Positions 1 to 8,457 are shown, counted from the first letter of the stretch. The stretch is 64,000 nt of DNA from Maribacter spongiicola (GCF_004364165.1 NZ_SOAY01000011.1:806001-870000); one strand, 5' to 3'. The notes: generated by a model not told the origin, from the letters alone. Translations and numbers: made by a program.

Positions 1-93
1 TTTGATGAAATACAAATTACCGATAATGGCGAAGTTTGTCATGAAGAATTGAGACCTTTAGCTGAGAGCTTATTAAGCGCCACAAATGTCTAA
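1..93 (+). CDS. C-terminal end of an unidentified protein (partial)
   Basis: An open frame enters from the left edge and stops with TAA at 91-93. Only 30 residues are visible, ending in LLSATNV, too few to assign a family. The last 8 bp overlap the start of the permease gene at 86, so the two are probably translationally coupled in one operon. The missing gene is therefore a candidate partner enzyme for the substrate of that permease. That link is inferred from position only. Confidence 0.6.
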   Translation, partial: FDEIQITDNGEVCHEELRPLAESLLSATNV

Positions 94-1354
94 CCAAGCA
101 GATCAATACGCAACTACCAAAGTTCAACCCAAAGACTTCGTTTCTGGTTGGGTAGTTGCGTTGATTATTGCCAGTACCGGGTTATCCGTATCTACCTTGT
201 TTTTAGGCTCTGAAATTGCACTTGGTCTTGGTTTTAAAGATGCTCTTATCGCATTTGGTATTTCTACCTTGGTATTGACCATTATGTGTATGGCGACTAC
301 CCTAATAGGTAACCGTTCACGATTATCTACCTACATGATTCTCCATTTTAGTTTTGGAGAACACGGAGCAAAGATTGTCAATTTTATTTTTGGAGTAACC
401 TTGGTCGGGTGGTTTGCCGTAGCATTAGAATTGTTGGGTATTGCTATTTTTGACACTACCGAAAGCACCTTTAGCTTTACAATTTCAAAAGAACTGATTA
501 TTATCGCAACTAGTCTGTTTATTACGATTACCACGGTATATGGAATTAGAAGTATTGAAAAAGTCGCGAATATTTCTATTCCTGTTTTAACCGCTTTTCT
601 AGGTTATGTTTTTTATCTGTCTCTAGAAAAATTAGAAAGTCCATCAGCACTGTTCAACTATGTGCCAGAAGAAAGTTCAATGACGCTTTTTAAGGCAACT
701 TCAATTTTAGTAGGCGCTGCGGTTTTATTCCCTGTATTAATGGCAGATTTTTCTAGATTCGTAAAAACCGACAAACAAAGTCTAGCCTCCGTTTTAGGAT
801 TAACCATTGGTACTCCGCTTGCCTATATTTTAAGTGCAGTACCTTCTATACAAACTGGTGAAGTAGATATCATAAAAATAATGGGTGAGTATAACTTGGT
901 GATTCCTGCTTTTCTATTGTTGTTTATATCTACATGGAGTACCAACGCTACTAACCTCTATTCTGCAAGCTTAACGTTTACCACCATTAATAAAAAATGG
1001 ACCTTTAAAAATGTAGTTATTGTTTCAAGTATTTTCGGAACCCTATTGGCTCTGCTAGGTTTCGCTACCTACCTTTTTGAATTCTTAGAATTTTTAGGTA
1101 TTCTAGCCCCAGCAATTTCTTCTATCTATTTTATTCATTTCTTTTGGATAAAAAGACAACAGTACAACCTTGAAGATATTGTTAAATGGGAACCTGCAGC
1201 TTTAATTAGTTGGGTTTTGAGTTCACTGATCAGTATGCTAACTTACTTTGAAGTATTTCAGATTACAGGTGCTTATTTTCTTGATTCGTTTCTATTGGGA
1301 GCGGTTATTTATTTAGCCTTTAAATGGAAAGCAATTTTTAGGCCTACTGATTGA
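86..1354 (+). CDS. NCS1-family permease (cytosine permease-like)
   Basis: Inner-membrane transporter of 422 residues, almost entirely hydrophobic, with about 12 predicted membrane segments as expected for the nucleobase:cation symporter-1 family. The N-terminal region (VSGWVVALIIASTGLSVSTL, residues about 19-38) resembles the first helix of CodB-like permeases. Family members take up cytosine, other nucleobases, allantoin or hydantoins by cation symport; the substrate here cannot be read from sequence. The ATG overlaps the end of the upstream frame by 8 bp. Family assignment is firm, cytosine specificity is not. Confidence 0.85.
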   Translation: MSNQADQYATTKVQPKDFVSGWVVALIIASTGLSVSTLFLGSEIALGLGFKDALIAFGISTLVLTIMCMATTLIGNRSRLSTYMILHFSFGEHGAKIVNFIFGVTLVGWFAVALELLGIAIFDTTESTFSFTISKELIIIATSLFITITTVYGIRSIEKVANISIPVLTAFLGYVFYLSLEKLESPSALFNYVPEESSMTLFKATSILVGAAVLFPVLMADFSRFVKTDKQSLASVLGLTIGTPLAYILSAVPSIQTGEVDIIKIMGEYNLVIPAFLLLFISTWSTNATNLYSASLTFTTINKKWTFKNVVIVSSIFGTLLALLGFATYLFEFLEFLGILAPAISSIYFIHFFWIKRQQYNLEDIVKWEPAALISWVLSSLISMLTYFEVFQITGAYFLDSFLLGAVIYLAFKWKAIFRPTD

Positions 1355-1502
1355 TTTTATTTTTATAGCATGAGATTTATTCTTTTTTGTAATTATAGCA
1401 AAAGTTTACCTGGCGCAACTTAAAATAGCAATTAGAATTAAATATATTTATTGGTATGAAAACGATTATAAGTTTTGATAACAAAATAGTAGCATATACT
1501 GA

Positions 1503-2273
1503 AATAAATACAAGATTATTAGCCGACCAACCATCATACTAAAAGTCTTAAATCAATTAGACAACATTATTGATAATGCTATAATTAACAATGACCGCAT
1601 AGGCTATTTTGCTTTCTTATATCGAAGGGTTACTGCTGAAATATTGAAAGAGGTACAATTAGGGAATTTTGAAGATAATGCCAGAATGGAATCCTTCGAT
1701 GTTACCTTCGCCAATTACTATTTAGATGCCTATAATGGTTATATTAACAATCAACCCATTAGTGCATCATGGCAATTTGCCTTTGACACCAAAAATGACA
1801 CCCTAACCATTTTACAGCATATTATGCTGGGCATTAATACCCATATTAATCTAGATTTGGGTTTAGCCGCAAGTACTGCGATGAAAGGTTTAGAAATATC
1901 TGATATTGAGAAAGATTTCAATACCGTAAATACCAAACTTGGCAATATAGTAAATGAAATGCAAGACCGCCTTAGCCGTGTTTCACCTTTATTATTTCTA
2001 TTAGACCTTGTCGGTAAAAATACAGATGAAGAAATCATCAACTTCAGTTTGCGCAAAGCAAGAGATCTCTCGTGGTATAATGCAAATCTGCTTTGGGGCT
2101 TAGGTACAGAACAGCAAAATGCAGCTATACAGCAAATGGACATAACTGTTTTAAGTCTTGGCGAATTTATAAAAGCACCTAAATCTAAAATTGTGATGTA
2201 CGCTCTAAAATTTCTAGGCAAGTTTGAAGAAAAGAATGTGGGTAAGGTAATTTCTAAATTGAGAGAAGAGTAG
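1503..2273 (+). CDS. DUF5995 family protein, start unresolved or frameshifted
   Basis: Protein of unknown function. The motifs FEDNARMESFDV, YLDAYNGY and LQHIMLGINTHINLDLG are those I associate with the DUF5995 family. The first conventional start in frame is TTG at 1644, but family-like sequence (LDNIID, NNDRIGYFAFLYRRVTAE) continues upstream in the same frame to about 1545, and the frame is open back to a stop at 1500-1502. No ATG, GTG or TTG lies in that stretch. An ATG at 1456 opens a different frame (MKTIISFDNK...) that ends at about 1543. A single indel near 1515-1545 would join the two. Either an unusual start is used or the gene carries a frameshift. The start given here is only the upstream limit of the open frame. 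Confidence 0.6.
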   Translation, partial: NKYKIISRPTIILKVLNQLDNIIDNAIINNDRIGYFAFLYRRVTAEILKEVQLGNFEDNARMESFDVTFANYYLDAYNGYINNQPISASWQFAFDTKNDTLTILQHIMLGINTHINLDLGLAASTAMKGLEISDIEKDFNTVNTKLGNIVNEMQDRLSRVSPLLFLLDLVGKNTDEEIINFSLRKARDLSWYNANLLWGLGTEQQNAAIQQMDITVLSLGEFIKAPKSKIVMYALKFLGKFEEKNVGKVISKLREE

Positions 2274-2387
2274 CTCATAAAAAATCACTACATTTAATTT
2301 TGTTTAATTATATATAAAAATAATTAAACATTATGTATCTTTAACGTCTAGAATCTTATTACACAGATATATCAAATTCATAAAATT

Positions 2388-2552
2388 ATGTTCGGATTAT
2401 TTAAAAAGAAATCAGAAAAAGAAATATTACGTAGTGAATATGAAAAACTATTAAAAGAAGCCTATTCCTTATCTACAACGAATAGAAAATTGAGTGATCA
2501 AAAGACTTTTGAAGCCGATGAGATAATGAAAAAAATAGAACAGTTATCTTAA
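2388..2552 (+). CDS. Lacal_2735 family protein
   Basis: Small 54-residue protein beginning MFGLFKKKSEKE, highly charged, predicted helical, with the YEKLLKEAYSLSTTNRKLSDQKTFEADEI-type pattern of the flavobacterial Lacal_2735 family. The function of the family is not known. It has an ATG start and lies in its own intergenic slot, followed 43 bp later by a DoxX-like gene. An AT-rich inverted repeat (2302-2310 with 2321-2329) lies about 60 bp upstream. Confidence 0.75.
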   Translation: MFGLFKKKSEKEILRSEYEKLLKEAYSLSTTNRKLSDQKTFEADEIMKKIEQLS

Positions 2553-2595
2553 TTCTTTTGACCCCTACAACTAGCTACGAGTATAAAAAAACAAA

Positions 2596-2952
2596 ATGAA
2601 AATTTTAAACATTGCCATACTTTTATCAAGTAGCGCTTTTTTATACTATGGTGTAGAATGCCTTTTCTCTCAAAAAATGAAAGATGAGTTCGAAAGATTT
2701 GGTCTCAAGAATCAGAGAGTTCTTACAGCAATCTTACAGCTAGCCGGTGGATCGGGATTAATTATTGGTTACTTCTTTTCACCTATTCTTGTATTAATGG
2801 CCTCAGCAGGTCTAGCACTTCTTATGTTTTTAGGTTTCGCCGTTAGAATAAAAATAAAGGACAGCACAGCAGAGTCGTTACCATCTTTGGTATTGGCACT
2901 TATAAATTTATTTATTGCAGTAAGCTATTACCAACAACTTACTGCATTATAA
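2596..2952 (+). CDS. DoxX-like small membrane protein
   Basis: 118 residues with four predicted transmembrane helices: an N-terminal anchor, a helix rich in small residues with LAGGSGLIIGYFF, another with MASAGLALLMFLGF, and a C-terminal one. This is the size and layout of DoxX/DoxD-like proteins, which are often annotated as electron-transfer or redox-stress membrane proteins without a firm role. It converges on a second protein of the same general class, with only 3 bp between the two stop codons. Confidence 0.7.
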   Translation: MKILNIAILLSSSAFLYYGVECLFSQKMKDEFERFGLKNQRVLTAILQLAGGSGLIIGYFFSPILVLMASAGLALLMFLGFAVRIKIKDSTAESLPSLVLALINLFIAVSYYQQLTAL

Positions 2953-2955
2953 ATT

Positions 2956-3318
2956 TTATGCAAAAGCTATAATTAAACAAAGGACTAGAAATAAAGCTGC
3001 AGGAAAAGATTTTAGTAATGGGTCTTTTATTTTAAAATGCATCACTATTGAACCTAACAGCAAAGCTGCCAAACCTAATGCTGCTGGTTGCTTTATTACA
3101 GGAAACCAAATTGCAACAAGTAGTAAAAGAGCCAAGGTCACCTTTAAAAAGCCAATTATATAGCACATTTGCTTTGATAGACCATAAACCTCAAATTCTT
3201 CGATAATAGTAGTCGCATTTCCACCACGCCATCTTGTTGGTTTTTTATTCTGTATGAGCCATACATTTAATATACTTAAGGCTACTATAATTTCAAAGGT
3301 GATGATTAAATAATTCAT
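2956..3318 (-). CDS. DoxX-like small membrane protein
   Basis: About 120 residues with four predicted transmembrane helices, converging on the DoxX-like gene at 2596. The central part (EEFEVYGLS, then GFLKVTLALLLLVAIWFP) matches the DoxX-like pattern of an amphipathic loop followed by hydrophobic helices. The frame is open to an ATG at 3342, but the Met at 3318 (MNYLIITFEI) gives the normal family N-terminus and was chosen. A TAnnTTTG box on the minus strand at 3363-3370 fits this start. The function is unknown. Confidence 0.7.
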   Translation of the reverse strand: MNYLIITFEIIVALSILNVWLIQNKKPTRWRGGNATTIIEEFEVYGLSKQMCYIIGFLKVTLALLLLVAIWFPVIKQPAALGLAALLLGSIVMHFKIKDPLLKSFPAALFLVLCLIIAFA

Positions 3319-3362
3319 GATTAAGATAGTTTTATAGATCAATTACATATATTAGTCTATAT

Positions 3363-3379
3363 CAAAAATACTAATTTTG
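3363..3379. promoter_or_regulatory. Back-to-back divergent promoter boxes
   Basis: CAAAAATA at 3363-3370 is a Bacteroidota -7 box (TAnnTTTG) on the minus strand, pointing to the DoxX-like gene. TAATTTTG at 3372-3379 is a plus-strand box, about 38 bp before the ATG of the oxidoreductase at 3418. The two boxes are one base apart, so polymerase binding in the two directions should be mutually exclusive. No clear -33 elements were identified. Confidence 0.45.
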
Positions 3380-3417
3380 TTCACATATACACTAAAATAG
3401 TTAAACAAAAATATAGA

Positions 3418-4671
3418 ATGGGTAATCAAGATTCTAAGATTCATATCATAGGTGCCGGAATTAGTGGCTTAGTAGCAGCAATTGTACTTGAACAAAACGG
3501 TTTTTTTCCTGTATTAATCGAAGCAACAAATCGGATAGGCGGTAGGGTGAAAACAGATATTGTAAATGGGTATCAGTTAGACCACGGATTTCAAGTTTTA
3601 TTAACGGCATATCCTGCAGCTCAAAAATATCTTGATTACAAATCATTAGAACTGCAAGAGTTTTTACCTGGCGCATCCATTTTCAAAAATGGAAAACAAG
3701 AAGTAATTGGTGATCCGCTTAGAGATGCATCTTTATTATTTCCTACATTATTGGCTAATGTTGGCACGGTTACAGATAAATTGAATATTCTTAAACTCAA
3801 TACGAAACTGAAGAAAAAATCAATCGGCGATATTTTTTCAGATGAAGCACAAACAACATCTTCGTATTTGACAGATTTAGGATTCTCTTCTAAAATAATA
3901 CAAGATTTCTTCAAACCTTTTTTCAGTGGAATATTTCTTGAAAACAAACTAGAAACTTCTAGCAGAATGTTCGAATTTGTCTATAAAATGTTCGGCGAAG
4001 GCAATGCTGCATTACCAAAAGGCGGAATTGAAGAAATACCCAAGCAACTATTAAAACAGCTAAAAAGCACCGTTATAAAATATAACACCGCTGTATCTTC
4101 TATTAGCGATAACAAAATTCTACTTGCTGACGGACAAGAATTAGAGAGCGATTACATAATTATAGCAACCGAAGCGAGTGACTTAATTCAAAACTTAAAG
4201 AATCAAGCTATTGATTGGCAAAGTTGTGATACACTGTATTTTGAGACGGAAAACAGAACGATTAAAAAACCTCTTATCGGATTAATTCCTAATCAAAAGG
4301 CTCTTATCAATAATATCTTTTACCATACAAGTCTAAAAACCACATTAAATGCAGGGAAAGAATTACTTTCTGTTACTGTGGTTGATAATCAAGGGTTAAA
4401 TGGTATAAAGCTAATAAGTCAAGTTCAAAAGGAGTTACAAGAGTTTTGCGGTATTACTTCTACTACATTTATAAAACACTACAGCATACCAAAGTCGCTG
4501 CCAAAGTTGAGCGAACTACAATACGAAATATCCCCTTCGGAAACGCGCTTGTCGGAAACTATTTATTTAGCCGGAGATATTCAATTAAACGGCTCTTTAA
4601 ATGCAGCTATGATTGCAGGTGAAAAAGCTGCGCTGGGTGTGTTAGAAAATTTGCAGGGTATTTTTAAATAA
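3418..4671 (+). CDS. FAD-dependent amine oxidase / desaturase-like oxidoreductase
   Basis: 417-residue flavoprotein. The N-terminal dinucleotide-binding motif is IIGAGISGLVAA (Gly12, Gly14, Gly17), followed by an acidic residue in VLIEATNRIGGR and the GGR motif of the amine oxidase/phytoene desaturase/protoporphyrinogen oxidase superfamily. The C-terminal FAD-contacting motif is IYLAGDIQLNGSLNAAMIAGEKAA. The substrate is unknown; flavobacterial relatives are usually annotated only as FAD-dependent oxidoreductases. It is probably a single-gene unit, with a promoter box at 3372. Confidence 0.8.
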   Translation: MGNQDSKIHIIGAGISGLVAAIVLEQNGFFPVLIEATNRIGGRVKTDIVNGYQLDHGFQVLLTAYPAAQKYLDYKSLELQEFLPGASIFKNGKQEVIGDPLRDASLLFPTLLANVGTVTDKLNILKLNTKLKKKSIGDIFSDEAQTTSSYLTDLGFSSKIIQDFFKPFFSGIFLENKLETSSRMFEFVYKMFGEGNAALPKGGIEEIPKQLLKQLKSTVIKYNTAVSSISDNKILLADGQELESDYIIIATEASDLIQNLKNQAIDWQSCDTLYFETENRTIKKPLIGLIPNQKALINNIFYHTSLKTTLNAGKELLSVTVVDNQGLNGIKLISQVQKELQEFCGITSTTFIKHYSIPKSLPKLSELQYEISPSETRLSETIYLAGDIQLNGSLNAAMIAGEKAALGVLENLQGIFK

Positions 4672-4743
4672 TAGACAATTTTAAAACTTGATAGGCTAGA
4701 AGGTTTTGATAATATGTTTGTAATGTGAATAATTATTATTCCA

Positions 4744-4765
4744 TATATTAGCGTAAAATATACGC
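4744..4765 (+). promoter_or_regulatory. nrtR promoter with NrtR-type operator (site 1)
   Basis: The palindrome GCGTAAAATATACGC lies at 4751-4765, five bases before the ATG of the Nudix regulator. It abuts TATATTAG (4744-4751), a near-match to the TAnnTTTG -7 box, so a bound repressor would cover the transcription start. The same 15-bp pattern recurs twice before the next gene (5476-5490 and 5530-5544), which suggests autoregulation by the NrtR-like product. The binding itself is inferred. Confidence 0.65.
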
Positions 4766-4770
4766 ATAAT

Positions 4771-5445
4771 ATGCAACAATCCATTCAACTCTCAGTAGAT
4801 GCTGTAGTCTTCGGCTATGAAGCTGGTAACATTTCTATATTACTTATTAAAAGAAAATATGAACCTTTTAAAGGTAAATGGGCAATCCCTGGCGGATTTG
4901 TGTTGGATGATGAGTCACTTGAAGAAGCTGTTGAACGTGAGCTTAAAGAGGAAACTGGTATAAAGATCAATTACCTTGAACAGTTGTATACTTTCGGAAA
5001 ACCGAATAGAGACCCAAGGGGCAGGGTAGTATCCATTGCTTATTTCGGATTAATTCGCCCTAATGCGTTTAAAATATATGCTTCTACAGATGCAGCACAA
5101 GTACAGTGGTTCCATATAGATGAACTGCCAGAATTATCTTTTGACCATAAGGAAATTTTAGATGCCGCTATTAAAAGACTAAAAGCTAAAATTACCTACG
5201 AACCGCTAGGTTTTGAATTGCTTGATAACAAATTTCCGTTTTCAGATTTAGAGAAATTATATAGTACGCTTCTTGGTAGGGAGGTAGATAGGCGCAACTT
5301 TAGAAAGAAGATCATCGGCTTAAATGTACTTGATGAACTTGATGAAAAGGTCTCTAAAGGATCTGGTAGACCTGCCAATTTATTCCAATTCAATAAAAAA
5401 AGATACTTCCACCTTAAAAAAGAAGGAATCATATTCGAGATATAA
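4771..5445 (+). CDS. nrtR: NrtR-type Nudix transcriptional regulator of NAD metabolism
   Basis: 224 residues in two parts. Residues about 5-145 form a Nudix hydrolase domain with a complete Nudix box at 42-64 (G-x5-E-x7-REL-x-EE-x-GI). Residues about 150-224 fit the winged-helix DNA-binding domain typical of NrtR, including LYSTLLGREVDRRNFRKKI. NrtR proteins repress NAD biosynthesis genes and release DNA on binding an ADP-ribose-type ligand. Many NrtR proteins have lost a functional Nudix box; this one keeps all key residues, so catalysis remains possible. The neighbours are NAD salvage genes, and palindromic sites flank both promoters. Confidence 0.88.
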   Translation: MQQSIQLSVDAVVFGYEAGNISILLIKRKYEPFKGKWAIPGGFVLDDESLEEAVERELKEETGIKINYLEQLYTFGKPNRDPRGRVVSIAYFGLIRPNAFKIYASTDAAQVQWFHIDELPELSFDHKEILDAAIKRLKAKITYEPLGFELLDNKFPFSDLEKLYSTLLGREVDRRNFRKKIIGLNVLDELDEKVSKGSGRPANLFQFNKKRYFHLKKEGIIFEI

Positions 5446-5475
5446 TTCACTGAATTTCAGCAACATAAATAATTT

Positions 5476-5490
5476 GCGTAAAAATAACAC
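5476..5490 (+). promoter_or_regulatory. NrtR-type operator (site 2)
   Basis: GCGTAAAAATAACAC has the same layout as sites 1 and 3 (G-Y-G-T, 7-bp AT-rich centre, A-C-R-C). It is the least symmetrical of the three. Its start is 54 bp, about five helical turns, before that of site 3, so the two could be bound on one face of the DNA. Confidence 0.55.
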
Positions 5491-5502
5491 ATAATATTTT
5501 AG

Positions 5503-5544
5503 GTTGGTATCTATTTGTATTTTATATTTGTGTCATAATAACAC
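5503..5544 (+). promoter_or_regulatory. NAD salvage operon promoter with NrtR-type operator (site 3)
   Basis: A TTGG at 5503-5506 and TATATTTG at 5523-5530 form a plausible Bacteroidota -33/-7 promoter. The palindrome GTGTCATAATAACAC (5530-5544), extendable to 8-bp arms ATTTGTGT/ACACAAAT, begins at the last base of the -7 box and covers the expected transcription start. The ATG of the next gene follows at 5550. The geometry fits repression by start-site occlusion. Confidence 0.65.
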
Positions 5545-5549
5545 AAATT

Positions 5550-5981
5550 ATGATTTACAATTCAACTACTTCATTACCAGAAAAAGCAATAGGAGAGAAG
5601 TATGCTTTCTTAGCTGGTAGTATGGACGATAACACCACAACGAATTGGAGAACAAAATGCATAACTGCATTAGAAAATAGCCATCACATTTTTGACCCAA
5701 CACTTAAAGAGCACGATTCTTTAAACAAGTGCGAGATAGAGCATCATGTACATTGGGAACTTGATGCCTTAAAAAGGGCAGATATCATCCTTCTAAATTT
5801 TCTTCCAAATGCCTTATCCCCAATATCTTTAGTTGAGCTGGGATTATACGTGGCTAGCGATAAATTAATAGTTATTTGTCCTAAAGAATTTTATAAGAAT
5901 ACCTACGTTACTACTTTGTGTAAAAAATACAATACGCCTATAGTTCTTAGTATAGAAGAGGCTTTAAATACTATAAAATAA
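5550..5981 (+). CDS. Nucleoside 2-deoxyribosyltransferase-like protein
   Basis: 143 residues with the fold markers of the nucleoside 2-deoxyribosyltransferase family: the N-terminal LAGSMDDNTTTNWR segment (residues about 21-34), a middle HWELDALKRADIILLNF segment, and LSPISLVELGLY, whose Glu97 is at the position of the catalytic nucleophile. These enzymes cleave or transfer N-glycosidic bonds; some relatives hydrolyse nucleotides. As first gene of the NrtR-controlled operon, 9 bp before NAMPT, it may act on a nicotinamide- or nucleotide-linked glycosidic bond, but that is inference from position. Confidence 0.75.
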   Translation: MIYNSTTSLPEKAIGEKYAFLAGSMDDNTTTNWRTKCITALENSHHIFDPTLKEHDSLNKCEIEHHVHWELDALKRADIILLNFLPNALSPISLVELGLYVASDKLIVICPKEFYKNTYVTTLCKKYNTPIVLSIEEALNTIK

Positions 5982-5990
5982 ACCAACATT

Positions 5991-7445
5991 ATGAACGGAT
6001 TACTACTAACAGACGGATATAAAACAGGACACCACCAACAATACCCTAAAGGGACAGAAGAGGTATATTCTAACTGGACACCTAGAAGCAACAAATATGC
6101 TCCTAAAGGTTGCGATAAAGTGGTTTCATTTGGGCAACAATATGTATTTCAATGGTTGCACGACTATTTTCAAGACAATTTCTTTTCTAAGCCAAAAGCA
6201 GTAGTTTGTAATGAACTAAAAGAAGAATTATCACTGTATTTGGGTACCGATTATGATGTTACCCATTACGAGGAATTACATGATCTCCAGTATTTACCTA
6301 TTAAAGTAAAATCGATTGTAGAAGGGGTAGAAGTTCCTATTCGAGTGCCAATGGTTACGGTAGTAAATACCGATAAAAAGTTCTATTGGATCACCAATTT
6401 CTTAGAAACCATACTATCTACCATGCTATGGCAACCAATGACAACGGCATCTATTGCTTTGTTATACAAGCGTATTTTCAAAAAATGGACGCTTTTGACG
6501 GATAAAGATAATTTGGCTTTTATTGATTTTCAAGGTCACGATTTTTCTATGAGAGGTATGGGCGGACTTCAAAGTGCTATATCATCGGGTATGGGTCATG
6601 CTTCTGTATTTCTTGGATCAGATACGCTACCGGTTATTAGTAGCCTACGCAAGTATTATAATGCAGAAGGTTTTGTAGTTGGGTCTGTAAATGCTACCGA
6701 ACACTCCGTAATGTGCGCCGGTACCAAAGATGATGAAATTGGCACTTTTAGAGCTTTAATGAATACGTACCCAACGGGAATTTTGTCAGTGGTTAGTGAT
6801 ACTTGGGATCTATGGAAAGTACTTACCGAGTATCTGCCTCAATTAAAAGAAGAGGTGCTTTCTAGAGATGGTAAACTTGTAATACGACCAGATAGCGGCG
6901 ATCCTGTTGATATTATCTGTGGAGAAACTACAACACTTGGTGGTAACACACCTAAAGATAAAGGGGTTGTAGAGTTACTTTGGGATATTTTTGGCGGAAC
7001 CGTCAACGAACAAGGTTTTAAAGTTTTAGACAGCCACATTGGCGCTATTTATGGCGATAGCATTACTACAGAAAGAGCGGAAGCTATCTGCCAGCGTTTA
7101 AGCGACAAAGGCTTTGCAACCACCAATGTAGTTCTTGGTATTGGATCATTTACGTATCAATTTAATACTAGAGATACATTCGGGTTTGCAATGAAAGCTA
7201 CTTCTGTTGTGGTAAATGGTGTACGAAGAGAAATTTTCAAAGATCCTATTACCGATGACGGAATTAAAAAATCTGCAAAGGGATTGGTGAAAGTAGAACT
7301 AAACGATAATGAATATGTATTGGTGGATCAAGTGACACCAGAACAAGAAAATACGGGTGAGCTACAAGTTATCTATGAGAACGGACAATTTGTTCATCAA
7401 GTGAACTTACAAGAAATAAGAGATAGAATCAACAAAAATCTATAA
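5991..7445 (+). CDS. nadV: Nicotinamide phosphoribosyltransferase (NAMPT/NadV)
   Basis: 484 residues, the usual length of NAMPT rather than of the shorter nicotinate enzymes. The N-terminal TDGYK...QYPKGTEEVYSNWTPRS signature is characteristic. Further matches to the human enzyme are GSDT (Asp211), ATEHSV with the catalytic His238 (human His247), and RPDSGD. It converts nicotinamide and PRPP to nicotinamide mononucleotide, a one-step cytosolic salvage route to NAD. It lies 11 bp before the macro-like gene and is followed by a PRPP synthetase-like gene that could supply its co-substrate. Control by NrtR is expected from the operators upstream of the operon. Confidence 0.92.
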   Translation: MNGLLLTDGYKTGHHQQYPKGTEEVYSNWTPRSNKYAPKGCDKVVSFGQQYVFQWLHDYFQDNFFSKPKAVVCNELKEELSLYLGTDYDVTHYEELHDLQYLPIKVKSIVEGVEVPIRVPMVTVVNTDKKFYWITNFLETILSTMLWQPMTTASIALLYKRIFKKWTLLTDKDNLAFIDFQGHDFSMRGMGGLQSAISSGMGHASVFLGSDTLPVISSLRKYYNAEGFVVGSVNATEHSVMCAGTKDDEIGTFRALMNTYPTGILSVVSDTWDLWKVLTEYLPQLKEEVLSRDGKLVIRPDSGDPVDIICGETTTLGGNTPKDKGVVELLWDIFGGTVNEQGFKVLDSHIGAIYGDSITTERAEAICQRLSDKGFATTNVVLGIGSFTYQFNTRDTFGFAMKATSVVVNGVRREIFKDPITDDGIKKSAKGLVKVELNDNEYVLVDQVTPEQENTGELQVIYENGQFVHQVNLQEIRDRINKNL

Positions 7446-7455
7446 AACAAAGACT

Positions 7456-8457
7456 ATGTGGTTCGAAGAATTGACAGGATTTAAAGAAATATCACCTAAA
7501 AATGTGCGTGATAATATCACTATTGACGGACAGCATTTGATTTCTAAAGTCAATAACAAATCCTATCAATTTGGATCGTTAGTGGTTGTTTCCTTAGAAC
7601 AATTAAGAGAACAGCAAACTTTCAATGATAGTTCTAGTAGAATAAAGATTTCTGAAGTTGTAGCCGATATTCAAGGATTGCATGCCAACCCAAGAAACGA
7701 GCATGCGCTATTTCAAGCGGCATCTCAGTTTAATTTATTGGAAATGGTAGGTCCTGAAGTGTCGCCTTGTGCTGGAGTTGGTATTTACGAAAATGATTTT
7801 ACCCAAGGTCCGGCATGTGCAATAGCTTGTGGTGCAGGAACCATATATAGAAATTACTTTGCTCCGGTTAATCATCAAACGGGACAAACAGAGGGGCATC
7901 AAATTGATTGTTTAGCCGATATCGGTAAGGAACTGAATAACCAAGAGCTTCAACTATGGAAAATGACCAACGGATATGCGTTGGTTAGTCTCGAGGGACT
8001 TCTTTCCATCAATAAGCAAATTGGTAGTTTTACTACCGATCAACGGGAAGCTCTAAAGGGAAAATTGAAGGTAGGTATACAATGGAATACAGAAGTAACG
8101 CTGAATGACAATAAGCAACTGGTATCGCAAATATATTGCTCGGCTTTACCCGTTGCGTATTCTAATATTGAATCTTATTATTGGGAGAATTTTGCGAGAA
8201 TTGTTTTAGAAGCTACGTATGAAGCTACGTTATACTCTGCCATGATCAATCTTAAAAACAACAAATCAAACTCCGTGTTTTTAACCTTAGTTGGTGGTGG
8301 GGCATTTGGTAACGATTTAGATTGGATATTAGAATCACTATTCAAATCCCTAGAAAAATTTAAGCATATACCTTTAGAGGTGAACATAGTTAGCTACGGT
8401 AGATCAAACGAAATATTGAAACAAGAAATAAAGAAATTCAATAATACATTACCTTAA
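7456..8457 (+). CDS. Unknown protein of NAD salvage operon, macro-domain-like C-terminus
   Basis: 333 residues with no signal peptide. I do not recognise a named family with certainty. Two segments stand out: a Cys- and Gly-rich centre (GIYENDFTQGPACAIACGAG, residues about 116-135) and a C-terminal segment FLTLVGGGAFGNDLDWILE followed by VNIVSYGRSNEI. The latter resembles the GGG/GAFGN glycine loop and terminal strand of macro/PARG-type ADP-ribose-binding domains. The position between NAMPT and a PRPP synthetase, in an NrtR-controlled operon, supports a role with ADP-ribose or another NAD derivative. An actual activity cannot be claimed. Confidence 0.6.
   Translation: MWFEELTGFKEISPKNVRDNITIDGQHLISKVNNKSYQFGSLVVVSLEQLREQQTFNDSSSRIKISEVVADIQGLHANPRNEHALFQAASQFNLLEMVGPEVSPCAGVGIYENDFTQGPACAIACGAGTIYRNYFAPVNHQTGQTEGHQIDCLADIGKELNNQELQLWKMTNGYALVSLEGLLSINKQIGSFTTDQREALKGKLKVGIQWNTEVTLNDNKQLVSQIYCSALPVAYSNIESYYWENFARIVLEATYEATLYSAMINLKNNKSNSVFLTLVGGGAFGNDLDWILESLFKSLEKFKHIPLEVNIVSYGRSNEILKQEIKKFNNTLP

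Noticed and set aside
1751..2278. Long minus-strand ORF opposite the DUF5995 gene
   Set aside because: It mirrors a gene with clear family motifs, has no recognisable domain and a composition expected of an antisense frame.
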